From Heracleum sosnowskyi (lineage: Eukaryota > Streptophyta > Magnoliopsida > Apiales > Apiaceae), in contig CM061238.1 of NCBI GenBank assembly GCA_030848705.1, positions 29,914,655-29,978,654 of the forward strand: a DNA stretch of 64,000 nt. Reading direction: 5' to 3'. How positions within the stretch are numbered: position 1 is the first letter of the stretch; each line of letters opens with the position of its first letter. The position numbers were made by a program, and so were the translations under genes. Below are positions 33,361 to 44,287 of this stretch, one piece after another. The notes below the pieces were generated by a model. That model was not told where the DNA came from and did no database searches. It saw only the letters and a list, made by a program, of their open reading frames with translations.

Positions 33361-35091
33361 GGGAAAATCTCCTTGGGGGTTTTGTAGAAGTTATAACGTG
33401 TTTTTCCTCAAAATTTTCCATTTTTAAGGGCATTTTGACCTCAAATTAGGTCATTTTCGACCTCCTTTTCGACCAGGAAACAAGTCATTTTCGACCTCAA
33501 ATTCGACCAGGAAACAGGTCATTTTCAACCTGAAATTCGACCTGGATTTCGACCTCGATTGGAGTGAGGTCGAAGGTTTTGACCTCGATTTTTAAGTCTT
33601 TTTCGACCTCGAGCCTTCGACCTCGATCCAGCCTTTTTTCGACCTCGATTGGTCCCAGATCGATGGTTTCGACCTCAAATTCCTAGTCATTTTCGACCAG
33701 GATCGTTCGACCTCGATCATGGGTCTTTTCGACCTCGATTTTGGTCCCAGGTCGACAGTTTCGACCTCAAATTCCTCGTATATTTTCGACTTCGAGCCTT
33801 CGATGTCGCTCTAAGGTTTTTCGACCTCAATTTCATTATTTTTCGACTTTATTTGGGAGCGAGGTCTCTGGAATCGGCCTCGTTTTCCCATATGTTTTCG
33901 ACCTCGGTCGTACGATTTCGATTTAATGTCTTTTCGACCTTAAATCTTTGATTTTTCCTAGGCTATATTTCAAATTTTATTCTTTTCTTGGGCCTTAACT
34001 AGCCCAATTTTTAATTGGACTTAAATTATTCCAGCCTTGGGCCTTATTGGGCCTTTATTGTTTGGGCTTCGAATTTGCCTGAGACCTAAATTATTTGGGT
34101 TTTAATCTCTATAATCCATAAATGGATTTGTGGGCCTTAACTGGCTATAGACGGTTGCCCTTCCTTTACCGGTTGGGTTTCCAGTCACTAGGCGATTCCT
34201 GGCGAGATTTTCTGTTGAATCTCATCGTTTTATGGGTTTCTTACTTGAAGTTTTGAAGAATTCTTTGAAGATTCTGGGCTTTCTTTGAAGATTCTAGGTT
34301 TAAAATGGATGATCGCGCTTCCCAACGTCTATGATAATGCACTAGGATTTCATAGAAGTTATACCGGTCTTTTTCGAGACTTGGGGTCTTTTTATCCCTT
34401 ACCTGGGACTTACTACCCTTTTTTGGGGATTTTAATATACACTAGTGTTTCACGAGTATCGTCTTGGTGTAAAGTGTGGAGCGACCTACACATTTACAAC
34501 GATTTTGCCTTATTCGAGGCTAACTTGACATTTGCATAAGCCTTTTATGTCTTATACCGTCTTGTTTTGGCTTCAAGCCTTTCATTGAGCATATCGAATG
34601 ATGGGGTTTGGACTGAATGTCTTAGGTTTATGGGGTTTCAACCCTTCACCCTTACGAGTTCTTACTGATGGCTCCACTCATAGTGATTCATTCTCAAGTC
34701 TATCATATCAAACTTCTCTTGAGCTTGAAATTTTCGCTAATTAACAATAAGCATCTTAGGCTTTCTTTTGTATGTTTATTAGCAACATTCACCCTTCGGG
34801 GTTCGTTGTATTCAACTCTATTTGTGCATTTGACATGCATATTTTGTATGCTTTCCTTTGCATTCATTTGTAGTTTGTCTTGACAATGCTTTGAGGATGT
34901 TTGTACCAATCAAAACGGGTTCAACCCTTCACCTTCTTTCCAGGAAGCTCATGATTTCATCGAACCATATTTCTACTTGTCCTACTAGAGGATCCTTTTA
35001 GGATGCACTAAACATAATAGACTTTCAAATTTGAGGCATGCCAAGTCTTTGGCACCTCATGCCCTTCGAGGGTTTCCAGCTTGTATGTGCC
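33361..35091 (-). other. TAT1 3' untranslated region with tandem repeats
   Basis: This is non-coding between integrase and the polypurine tract. From about 33440 to 33960 it is dominated by degenerate repeats of TTTTCGACCTC / TCGACCTCGA. Hypervariable tandem repeats in this position are a known trait of Tat-lineage elements and can seed satellites. From 34000 to 35091 I see no further structure. Confidence 0.7.
33440..33960. repeat. Degenerate TTTTCGACCTC tandem array
   Basis: More than fifteen variants of TCGACCTC or its extensions recur at irregular spacing. Several contain the palindromic core TCGA. Confidence 0.75.
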
Positions 35092-35598
35092 TCAACCAAA
35101 TACGTTCTTAACGCGATATGGTCCTTCCCAATTTGGGGCCAGCTTGCCTTTTTGTCCAACTCTGAATGCCTCAATCTTTCGAAGAACCAAGTCTCCTTGT
35201 CGAAAGAACCTTTCTTTAACCCTTAGGTTGTAGTAGAAAGATGCCTTCTTTTGATGCTCAACTATCTTGGTGTTTGCTTCATCTCTAACTTCGTCAATTA
35301 GATCTAAGGCTAGCCTCAAGCCTTCTTCATTTGTTTCTGGCTCATAGGCCTCAATTCTTGGAGATGTGTGAGTAATCTCCACTGGAACCACTGCATTTGC
35401 CCCATATGCTAACAGAAAGGGGGTTGCTCCAGTGATGACTTTGCAGGTAGTACGATATGCCCAAAGTATGGGGAACAATTCGTCTACCCAAGTGTTTCTG
35501 GGGCGTTCAACTCTTTTCTTTAGTCCATCTAGGATAATTCGATTTGCAACTTCAGCTTGCCCATTTGCTTGATGATGGGCAACAGAAGTGAAGCGCAA
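35092..35598 (-). pseudogene. TAT1 integrase C-terminal part (frameshifted)
   Basis: It continues the integrase core (RFTSVAHHQANGQAEVANR, AYRTT, TPFLLAYG) to the C-terminal region (GDLVLRKIEAFRVGQKGKLAPNWEGPYRV), which has no chromodomain that I can see. It is in a different frame from the upstream pol ORF, through a one-base change near 35640. It ends at the stop at 35092. Confidence 0.85.
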
Positions 35599-38321
35599 TT
35601 GGATATCATTATCTCCACAATACTTCTCTCATCATTGTTAAACTGAGTTCCATTGTCCGTAACCAGGATTCGTGGGATTCCATATTTGCAAATTACACAT
35701 TCCCAGAAGAAGTGCATTACTTGTTTGGTGGTTATCTTGGCTAAGGGTTTAGCCTCAATCCACTTGGTGAAGTAGTCGATTGCTACTACCAAGAACTTCC
35801 TTTGTGCACTTTCCATTGGAAATGGTCCAAGTATGTCCATTCCCCACATTGCAAATGAGATTGGTGAGTTTATGGATGTCAACATATCAGGTGGTTGCCT
35901 AACCACTGGTGCATGTTTCTGGCACCGTTCATACTTCTTCACATAGCTTTTAGCATTGGCTAGTATGCTTGGCCAATAGAAACCTAGACGGGTGATTTTA
36001 TGAGCAAGGGCTCTGCCCCCCAATTGTTGCCCACAAATTCCTTCATGTACTTCCTTTAGGGCCAATTCTGCCTCTTGAGGTCTCAAGCATTTCAGATAAG
36101 GAATGATGAAAGACTTCTTGTATAGAATTCCCTCAATCAAGGCATACCTTAGTGCTCTCACATATAGCTTTCTTGCTTCTGAAGTGTCGTTGGGTAGCCA
36201 CCCAGTTTCCAGATGGGCCTTGATGGGATCCATCCAACAACTAGCAACATCAATGGGTGCTACCAACTTTCCGTTGATGCTTGGGGTCTTCAAGACTTGG
36301 AAGTATACACTCCCTGCATAGTTTTCAATTTCTGAAGAAGCAAACTTAGACAAGGCATCAGCCTTCATGTTTTCTTCCCTTGGAATGTGCTCTACATAGC
36401 ATTCGTCAAATTGAGTCATGATTGCTTTGACGAGCTTTAAGTACTTGGCCATGATTTCATCTCTGGCTTCAAACTCCCCATTTACTTGGGAAACCACTAG
36501 CCTCGAGTCTCCACATACTTTCAGAGTTTTGACTCTCAAGGCTCCAGCCAGCCCTAAGCCAGCTATCAGAGCTTCATATTCAGCTTCGTTGTTTGTCGTT
36601 GGGAAGTCCAGTTTTAGTGCATACTCTATGAGGAATCCATCAGGACTTTGTAGCACTAAACCGGCTCCACTTGATTTTGTTTTTAATGCTCCATCAAAAT
36701 AGAGCACCCAACATTCTTTGGAGAATATTTCTTCAACTTCCTTGTCTTCCACTGTCACTTCCTGCCCCCCGACTTCTTGGTTGTCAATGGTGCATTCAAC
36801 CATGAAGTCAGCAAGTGCTTGTGCTTTTATGGCCATTTGAGGCTTGTATTTGATGTCAAATTCCCCTAGTTCAATGGCCCATTTAATCAATCTTCCACTT
36901 ACTTGAGGGCTGTGCAAGATGTTTCTTAGAGGCTGATTAGTCAAGACCTCTATCTTGTGTGCCTGGAAGTATGGACGTAGTTTTCTTGAGGCCATAATCA
37001 AGGCCAAGGCAAACTTCTCTATGGTAGAGTAGTTTATTTCTGCCCCATGTAGGATCTTGCTCACGTAGTAGATGGGTTTATGAACCTTTAACTCTTCTTT
37101 TACCAAAACAGCTCCAAGGGCACTGTTGGATACTGCCAAGTATAGATAAAGAACCTCTCCTGGTTTTGGTTTGGCCAATAGTGGTGGCTCAGCCATGTAT
37201 TTCTTCAAGGCCTCAAAGGCCTCTTGGCTTTCAGCTGTCCATTCAAAAAAATTCACATTCTTAAGTGCTTTGAAGAAAGGTAAGCACTTCTCTCCTAACT
37301 TGGAGATGAATCTTCCCAATGCTGCCACTCTTCCAGTTAGTTTCTGGACTTCCTTAATAGTCTGTGGTGGTTCCATGTCTAGAATTGCTTTGATTTTGTC
37401 GGGATTAGCCTCGATTCCTCTCTTGGAAACCATCAGGCCTAAAAACTTTCCCGAGCCTACACCAAAAGCACATTTAGCTGGATTTAACATCATCTTGTGG
37501 TGCCTTAGCACTTCAAATGCCTCTCGGAGGTGCTCAATGTGATCGGCCTTATCGAGGCTCTTGACTAGCATGTCATCAACGTAGACCTCCATGGTTTTTC
37601 CAATTAGGTGTTCAAAAATTTTGTTCACCAATCTTTGGTAGGTTGCCACTGCATTCTTAAGTCCAAATGCCATGACTAAGTAATAGAAAACACCAAAGTC
37701 AGTGATGAATGATACCTTGGAGATGTCATCTTTGTGCATCTTGATTTGGTTGTATCCGCTAAAGCCATCCATGAAACTTAGCATCTCGTGCCCAGCTGTT
37801 GCATCTATTAGTGCATCAATCCTTGGTAAGGGAAAACAATCCTTAGGACATACATCATTTAAGTCAGTGAAGTCCACACACATCCTCCATTTCCCATTGG
37901 CCTTTTTGACCATCACTGGGTTAGCCAACCATTCTGGGAATTGAATTTCCTCAATGAAACCGGCTTCCAAAAGCTTTTCAACTTCTTGTTTTATGGCTTC
38001 AAGCCTTTCCGGAGCAAAACTTCTCTTCTTTTGTTTCACCGTCTTCCTTTCAGGATCCACATTCAGTTTGTGAGTTATCAATTGGGGATCAATCCCTGGA
38101 ATGTCGGCCGCTGTCCAAGCAAAAACGTCATTGTTCTCTTGAATAAAAGTCGTGAGTTTGCTTTTCAATGGTTCGGGCACTAGTGCCCCAACATAAGTCA
38201 CCTTCTCTAGTTCACCTGGGACTAAGGGAATTGGGATCAAGTCCTCGGCTGGTTTCCCTCTTCTGTCCTCGTCGTCGTTTGTATTCATGTCTTCAATGGG
38301 GAACCTGCCCCCCGATTCCAT
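35529..38321 (-). pseudogene. TAT1 pol: RT, RNase H, archaeal-type RNase H, integrase N-terminal part
   Basis: Reverse transcriptase has FPEWLANPVMVKK, DFTDLND, SFMDGFSGYNQI and YVDDMLV (near 37575). It is followed by a Gypsy RNase H and then a second, archaeal-type RNase H (WVLYFDGAL near 36700, NNEAEYEALI, VCGDSRLV), the hallmark of Tat-lineage elements. Integrase follows (GMDILGPFP, DNGTQFNN). Its HHCC zinc site appears damaged: CGQQ where the second His is normal, and KKYERCQ where a Cys pair is expected. The usual GATYQ reads VATYQ. The frame is lost near 35640. It enters from protease through another frame change at a G run near 38300. Confidence 0.9.
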
Positions 38322-38367
38322 CAGGCCTTAACGCGGCTACATAACAACTTCTAGCCATCTTTTGGTC

Positions 38368-38847
38368 TCATCTCTCTTCTCCAATCCCATTTATCATTGG
38401 GAACTTGACTTTCAGATGATAAGATGAGGCAACGGCCTTAAACGCATGAAGACCAGTCCTTCCGATGATCGCGTTGTAGGTTGAAGTTGCCTTTATGACT
38501 ACAAAGTTCATCATTTGAGTAGATGTACTCATTCCTTGTCCCATGGTCACTGGGAGCTGGATGGTGCCTTCCACCTTTGATTCCACTCCATTAAACCCGT
38601 ATATGGGCATATTCGAGGGTGTCAACTGAGAATCAGTGTAACCCATCTTGATAAAGGCATCGTGGAACAAGATATCCACTGAAGCCCCATTGTCAAATAA
38701 GACTCTCTTGGTTTCGGAATTACCTATTACAGGTACGATGACTAAAGGATCATCGTGGGGGAACTTCACCCCTTCCAAGTCAGAATCATCAAAACCAATT
38801 GACACTTCTGTTCTGGCACGTTTCGGTGCTTCTCCAACCACAATCAT
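38368..38847 (-). pseudogene. TAT1 aspartic protease
   Basis: The retropepsin core has VLFDNGASVDIL and a flap-side IIGRTGL segment. It is in frame with gag but separated by TGA at 38854-38856 and ends at TGA 38368-38370. Both fit CGA-to-TGA changes, as expected from deamination of methylated CpG. The protease would process the polyprotein in an intact relative. Confidence 0.8.
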
Positions 38848-38853
38848 TACCTC

Positions 38854-40572
38854 TCAGGCATAAGCTTTCCTTGAGTTTCGGGAGGACCCAGCAGCAGTTG
38901 GTCCTCCAAATATCATATTGATGACTGGCCCTCGGGGCTTAGGATTACGATCTTGGTCGTTGTCCCTTCTGTCATAATCCTTCCTTTCATAATTTCCTCT
39001 GTGACTTCCTTGATTTCCGTCCTTGGTGAATTTGCTGAGTTTTCCTCTTCGTATCAGAAACTCAATCTCGTCTTTCAGTTGTCTACAATCGTCGGTGTCG
39101 TGACCAACTTCTTTGTGGAACCGACAAAATTGGTTTTGGTTACGTTTGGACAAGTCAGCCCTCACTAGCTTCGGCCATTTGAGATCATCTTCCTTTGCTA
39201 TCTCCATCAGAATTTGACTCCTCGGAGTATTCAATCTTGCATACTCTGTAAATTTTGGCCCAAAGTTGCTCTTTTTTGGTGGAGAATCAGATCTCTTTGA
39301 CGTTCTAGGAAATTTTTCCCTAATATCGTACTCTTGGGTTTCCTTCCTTTTCTTTGAGTTCCCATTACCACCAGTAGTGGGTTCATGATTTCTCATGTTT
39401 TCTTCTGCCTTGATGTATTTGTTGGCTCTGTCTTGGAGCTTTAACATGCTCTCAAGTGGGTGCTTGGCCAATGACCTCTTGAAGTGATCATCAGTAGTTC
39501 CTTGCTGTAGGGCTATCATAGCCACTTTGTCCTCCAAGTCTGGGACTTTTAGAGCCTCTCTAGTGAATCGATTAATGTAATCTCTCAAGGCTTCATTCTT
39601 TCTTTGCTGAATTTCCATGAGGGATGTAGAGCTTTTCTCGTGCACTCTCCCACTTACGAATTGGTTGATAAACGCCTTGCTCAATTCTTTGAAGGACCCA
39701 ATAGAATTGAGAGGCAAGTGGCTATACCAACGTTGTGCCATGCCTGCCAAGGTTTGGGGAAACGCCCTACACTTGACCGCATCGTTGGTCGGCTGCAACA
39801 GCAATGCGTTTGAGAAGGTTCTCACATGGTTAGCGGGATCTCCCGTTTCATCATAAGCCTTGATCGTCGGCATCTTGAATTTTCTAGAGATGTTGGTTTT
39901 CATGATGTCTTGAGTGAAGGGTGGTGTTGGAACATCAGGATCTCCTAGGGGCAACAAATCAGTAGGATCACCCCTTGGGGACTCAGCCCTACTGTTTCTC
40001 CTTGGTGTTGGGTCGAGGTTGATCACCAGGACTCTTCCTTGATTTTGTGTCCTTGTGGCATCCTCTTCTGCCAATAAATTTTTGAGCCTTGCAGCCTCGG
40101 CTTCAAGAGACGCAAGTTTTTCCTTAGTAGTTTCTCGATTGGTTTGGGAGGAACGTCTCCTTCTTGGGGCAACATCCCTCTCATCTCCTGTTGAGTAATT
40201 CTCATCCTCGGTGTAGGGACCTGAGTAGTCTTGAAAAGGGGTTCGCTGATTTTGGGGTCCCAGACCTTGAATATATGGGGGCACATAGGCCTCGTGATAG
40301 ATGGGGTTAGCACCACTACTACCCATCGGGGGTCGAGGTGGCATACCATAAGTTGGCATACCGAGAGTTTGGGTAGTATATTGGGGGAGATCCGTGGTGT
40401 GAAGTTGGAGACCACGTGGTGCGTTTGCAAGCAATGGAGTGGTTATGATTGGTTGCTAGAGAGTGGTCTCTGGTGGATCTCGTCCATGAACAACCATTTG
40501 TAGGGGATTCGTCCCTTCAACAGTAATCGGGACTTCCGGTCCTTGAGTGGTGGTGATGGTGGTGATGGGTAG
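38854..40572 (-). pseudogene. TAT1 gag, N-terminally truncated by the inverted LTR
   Basis: The gag frame is open from 40434 to 38854 and continues upstream in the same frame through TAG 40456-40458 to the LTR junction at 40573. It includes a retrotransposon gag domain (RWYSHLPLNSIGSFKELSKAFINQFV...) and a zinc-knuckle-like CRFHKEVGHDTDDC near 39105. The true start codon, leader and PBS are missing: the LTR joins gag directly. Confidence 0.85.
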
Positions 40573-40573
40573 T

Positions 40574-41243
40574 ATATGGATAGAAAAGTAATTATAGAAA
40601 TATAATTGCTGATTCTTTGGAAAGGCCAAGTATTTAAGGCCCAAAACCCAGATTATTTATTAATTTCGTAATTAATAAATAGGGAAAATATACAGCTCAT
40701 AAAAAGAGTCCAAAATATGGTAAATTCATCAAAGAAGGATCCAGAATCCCAATTAAAGGCAATTAATGAGTCATAGCCTTTATCAACAAGGAAAAGACTT
40801 ATCCTGCAAGAAATACAATGTTTATCCATTATAAAAAAGGAGACTTATTCGCTAAGACTCCTAAACATACCATAAATACTAGGCTCTAGACGCCTATATA
40901 AGGACTCTGATCCTACAATCAGAACTACGTTTTTGGGCACAGCTCCATACGTCACAACGCCTCGAAGGCGCAACAAGCCACAAAGGCACCCATAGAACTA
41001 CGTTTTAGACTTCATCCTCGAATAAGGACATATAAGTCACTACGTCCTTGGTGTGCCCCTGCTGCCATAGCCTCGAGGGCAACACCAAGAACTACGTCTT
41101 TGGCTTGATTCTCTAAACACTAGAGATGCGTAGGCATCTTGTGAGGACCGATTTAGTCTCGAAACACAAGTGCAGCCATAAAAGCTCGAAGCTCATTAAA
41201 ACCCTCGCATTAAATTTGTAAGCTCAGATTTTATTCCACAACA
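40574..41243 (+). repeat. TAT1 second LTR, inverted (670 bp)
   Basis: On the plus strand it reads ATATGGATAGAAAAG...CCACAACA, the same sequence as the 3' LTR but on the opposite strand and lacking the first TG at its inner edge. It sits where the 5' LTR should be. Confidence 0.9.
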
Positions 41244-41248
41244 ACATT
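41244..41248. repeat. TAT1 target-site duplication, right (ACATT)
   Basis: It matches 32668-32672. Confidence 0.85.
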
Positions 41249-41700
41249 TTAATCACAAAACTATTTTGATATATATACATATTTATGCGGAAAATAATCT
41301 ATTATATATCTTATACTGCAACAAGGACTTTGTGAAACATTTTATTCAACAACTTGAAATTACAAAATTGCCCCTCCAAAGTCAAATGTTATAAAAATGT
41401 AAGAAAATTTTCATCTTGATGAGAATCGAACCTAAGACACTTCAATACTAATTACTAAGAATTTCAAGTCACCAATTTAACCATTGAGCTACTTGGGCTT
41501 TTTTGTTGTGGTATAAAACCCATTAGTATGGTAATGTCTTCCACAAATATTATTTTACACTTTAGTTTTTATTCAAGATTCTTTTATGGTAATTTCATTT
41601 GTCTGATTATTAATAAAAGTGGTTATTGGTATAAAGTATATCCAATAGACACGTATCTCTTTAATTAAATTTAATTATGTTTCTTCCTTTGTATTCACAA
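41249..41700. other. Intergenic DNA with a tRNA-like segment
   Basis: AT-rich with no coding region. On the minus strand near 41505-41405, TAGCTCAATGGTTAAA (A box-like) and GGTTCGATTCTC (B box-like) are preserved with a longer than normal gap, as in a tRNA-derived SINE. Confidence 0.5.
41405..41505 (-). repeat. tRNA-like A box/B box segment (possible SINE)
   Basis: The A box TAGCTCAATGG and B box GGTTCGATTC on the minus strand are close to Pol III consensus. The acceptor arm does not fold into a tRNA that I can see, so it is not called as a tRNA gene. Confidence 0.4.
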
Positions 41701-42639
41701 TTTTAAGACAAAGTACAAATGCATTTTTAGTCACATAATATCACTTTTTAGTCCGAGCATCCAATAATACAAAATAATACAAAATAGTAATCATTTTGTC
41801 TCAACTATGTTCATACATATCAGATAATATAAGTAACAATATAAGCACCTCTATAGTTGTTACCCTGAATAGAGATGAACGTAATCCGGATTCAGGTCGG
41901 ATTTTTCGATATCCGATAGGGCCGGGCTTTTTTAAATCGAGACAAATTTCCTCTAAAATATTTATACCTGTGGATAGGGTCGGGTCAGGAGGGGCCAAAT
42001 CGGATTTTTACAAATTATTTTAGATATTGATAACTTTAACTTTAACTTTTTTTTTTATTTTTTCGGATTTAATTAAAAAATTTAAGCTTTTATCCGAGAT
42101 TTAATTGAAAATTCTAATTTTTTGGATTGGACTTTTATCCTGATCAAGACTACGTCCAAATCAAGATTAAATTTGGGTTTATTGTGCTCAAACCGGATCG
42201 GGGTTTTGTGAAAAATATGCGATTCGTTTAAGCCTGCGGGCTGGATCCAATGGAGGTGGACATTTTTTTAATCAGATTTTTTCCGATTTTTTTAACCAGT
42301 TCGAACAGTTTTTTTCGAATACGAATTTGTGTGCATCTCAATCCCGCCACCTCATGCATTAAGGACAAGTATACTACTCCGGCCGCTTATAGAGAATTAT
42401 GGAGCCCGGAGAGTATTGGTACTTTCGAAATGGAGCCTTTATTTGACACCTTTAACTAATTCCTATCTGATTATTAATTAGCTTATAAAACTAATTATCA
42501 AATGCATTCAACTAAGAACAAAATCTTCTTTGGACTAATACCAAACCGATCTTCCTTGCAAATCTTCTCAATCATGTCACATAGTGTCACCAACAAGTTC
42601 AAAATGGTGGCAGGATCACCACAACAAACTGAAGAATAC
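41701..42639. repeat. Tandem duplication, unit 1 (939 bp)
   Basis: The first 543 bases recur at 42640-43181 with about nine substitutions and a few T-run indels. The rest (42244-42639) is present once in the window. No gene is seen; both units contain the same CCGGATTCAGG/GGGCCGGGC island. Confidence 0.85.
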
Positions 42640-43181
42640 TTTTAAGACAAAGTACAAATGCATTTTTAGTCACATAATATCACTTTTTAGTCCGAGCATC
42701 CAATAATACAAAATAATACAAAATAGTAATCATTTTGTCTCAACTATGTTCATACATATCAGATAATATAAGTAATAATATAAGCACCTCTATAGTTGTT
42801 ACCCTGAATAGAGATGAACGTAATCCGGATTCAGGTCGGATTTTTCGATATCCGATAGGGCCGGGCTTTTTTAAATCGAGAAAAATTTCCTCTAAAATAT
42901 TTATACCTATGGATAGGGTCGGGTCAGGAGGGGCCAAATCGGATTTTTACAAATTATTTTAGATATTGATAACTTTAACTTTAACTTTTTTTTATTTTTT
43001 CGGATTTAATTAAAAAATTTAAGCTTTTATCCGAGATTTAATTGAAAATTCTAACTTTTTGGATTGGACTTTTATCCTGATCAAGACTACGTCCAAATCG
43101 AGATTAAATTTGGGTTTATTCGGCTCGAACCGGATCAGGGTTTTGTGAAAAATATGCGATTCGTTTAAGCCTGCGGGCTGG
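42640..43181. repeat. Tandem duplication, unit 2 (interrupted by SV3)
   Basis: It repeats 41701-42243 in direct orientation and is cut at 43181 where the SV3 LTR begins. The remainder should lie beyond the far end of SV3, outside the window. Confidence 0.85.
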
Positions 43182-44224
43182 TGTTAGGAATATGTTGTTC
43201 TTGATGATAATTATAAAAACACTTAGTAGATTTTGTATTAAGTCATTTTGTAGCTGTCAACAAAATGACATGCTTTGCAGCATTCCGTTGACAAGAAGCT
43301 CATCAACGAAATGAGTAATATAGCAATTGCACTGAACAATACTTCACAGTTTGATATGCATTCTGTTGTATGTATTAGATAGGTTTTCTAAGTCATGTTG
43401 ACTAAGTACTAGATAGGCAAAATAGGTTGGTTAATTGTAAATATATTATGCCTTGTAATTTTGCCTAAGTGAAGACATGTCAACGGTATGAAGATCACTC
43501 TGTCAACGGTATGGAGTTTACCCATCAACGAAACGAGGGAAACACCATCAACGAAACGAAGGAAACACCATCAACGGAATGAAGAATAAAGCTATCAACG
43601 AAACACATCTCCCTGCTATCAACGAATCACTATTGCTTTTTGAGCAGTTGACAAAGTGATAGTGACAGTTTACTGAACAGATCTAAAGGAGATATGGAAG
43701 TGTACTTTGCATTGGAAGCCATCAAAATGGTTACTGGAAATAAGGAAACATTCCAATTTCCAATAAGGCTCTTGGGAATGATTAAAATAAGCATGAAGAC
43801 AAAAGCAAAGATCTCCAAGGACCATTGGACAAAAGGAATGAAAAGCAAGCTACTGATGGTTACTACTATTGTTCTTTAGTTTAGCCAAACGTAGAATTGT
43901 AAACTTGGGTATTTATAACCAAGTGTAGCAGTTACTTTAAAGATGAGAGAAGAAAAACAAATAGTTTGTATTAGCTATCTTTGAGAGCATACTTCTCTAC
44001 AATCTTGTAACTGAGCAGCTGTGTACATTTTGTATCACAGATTATTTCCGCAATAAAAATCACTTCAGTTGGATCATCAAACAATCCAACTGAAATTATT
44101 TATGTGCTCGTGATTTTTACTTTAAGTTCAGTTTTTATTTGTAAGTTGTTTTAAGTTTAAGAAATATCAAGAATTGTATTCAACCCCCTCTTCTACAATT
44201 CTGTTAGGTCATTTGGGATTAACA
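43182..44224 (+). repeat. SV3 5' LTR (1043 bp)
   Basis: It runs TGTTAGGAATATG...GGGATTAACA. About nine TCAACG/CGTTGA motifs (TCAACGAAAC type) cluster between 43285 and 43625. ORFs within it are not credible. Confidence 0.9.
44170..44202 (+). other. U5 hairpin of SV3 5' LTR
   Basis: AGAATTGTA (44170-44178) pairs with TACAATTCT (44194-44202) around a C-rich loop, 24 bases before the PBS. Confidence 0.65.
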
Positions 44225-44226
44225 AT

Positions 44227-44238
44227 TGGTATCAGAGC
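44227..44238 (+). other. SV3 primer-binding site (tRNA-Met type)
   Basis: TGGTATCAGAGC begins two bases after the LTR end. Confidence 0.9.
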
Positions 44239-44287
44239 GAGCTTCTAACATACAAGAAGTTTAAAGATCAAGACCAAAACAGTAACC

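Larger units (their letters stand above)
32673..41243 (-). mobile_element. TAT1: Ty3/Gypsy Tat-lineage (Retand-like) element with inverted LTRs
   Basis: Coding order on the minus strand is gag, protease, RT, RNase H, archaeal-type RNase H, integrase, then a 3' UTR with tandem repeats, a polypurine tract and a normal 3' LTR (32673-33343). At the other end, where a direct 5' LTR, PBS and leader belong, the gag frame runs straight into an LTR copy in the opposite orientation (40574-41243). Both outer ends are therefore the same LTR (U5) end, TGTTGTGG/CCACAACA, and both are flanked by ACATT. Coding frames carry nonsense codons and frameshifts. Confidence 0.88.

Noticed and set aside
36103..38183. 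Plus-strand ORFs over the TAT1 pol
   Set aside because: Antisense shadows of reverse transcriptase, RNase H and integrase.
41801..42937. Repeated 65-75 codon ORFs at 41796-42023 and 42735-42962
   Set aside because: They are the same non-coding segment of the tandem duplication read twice, on both strands.
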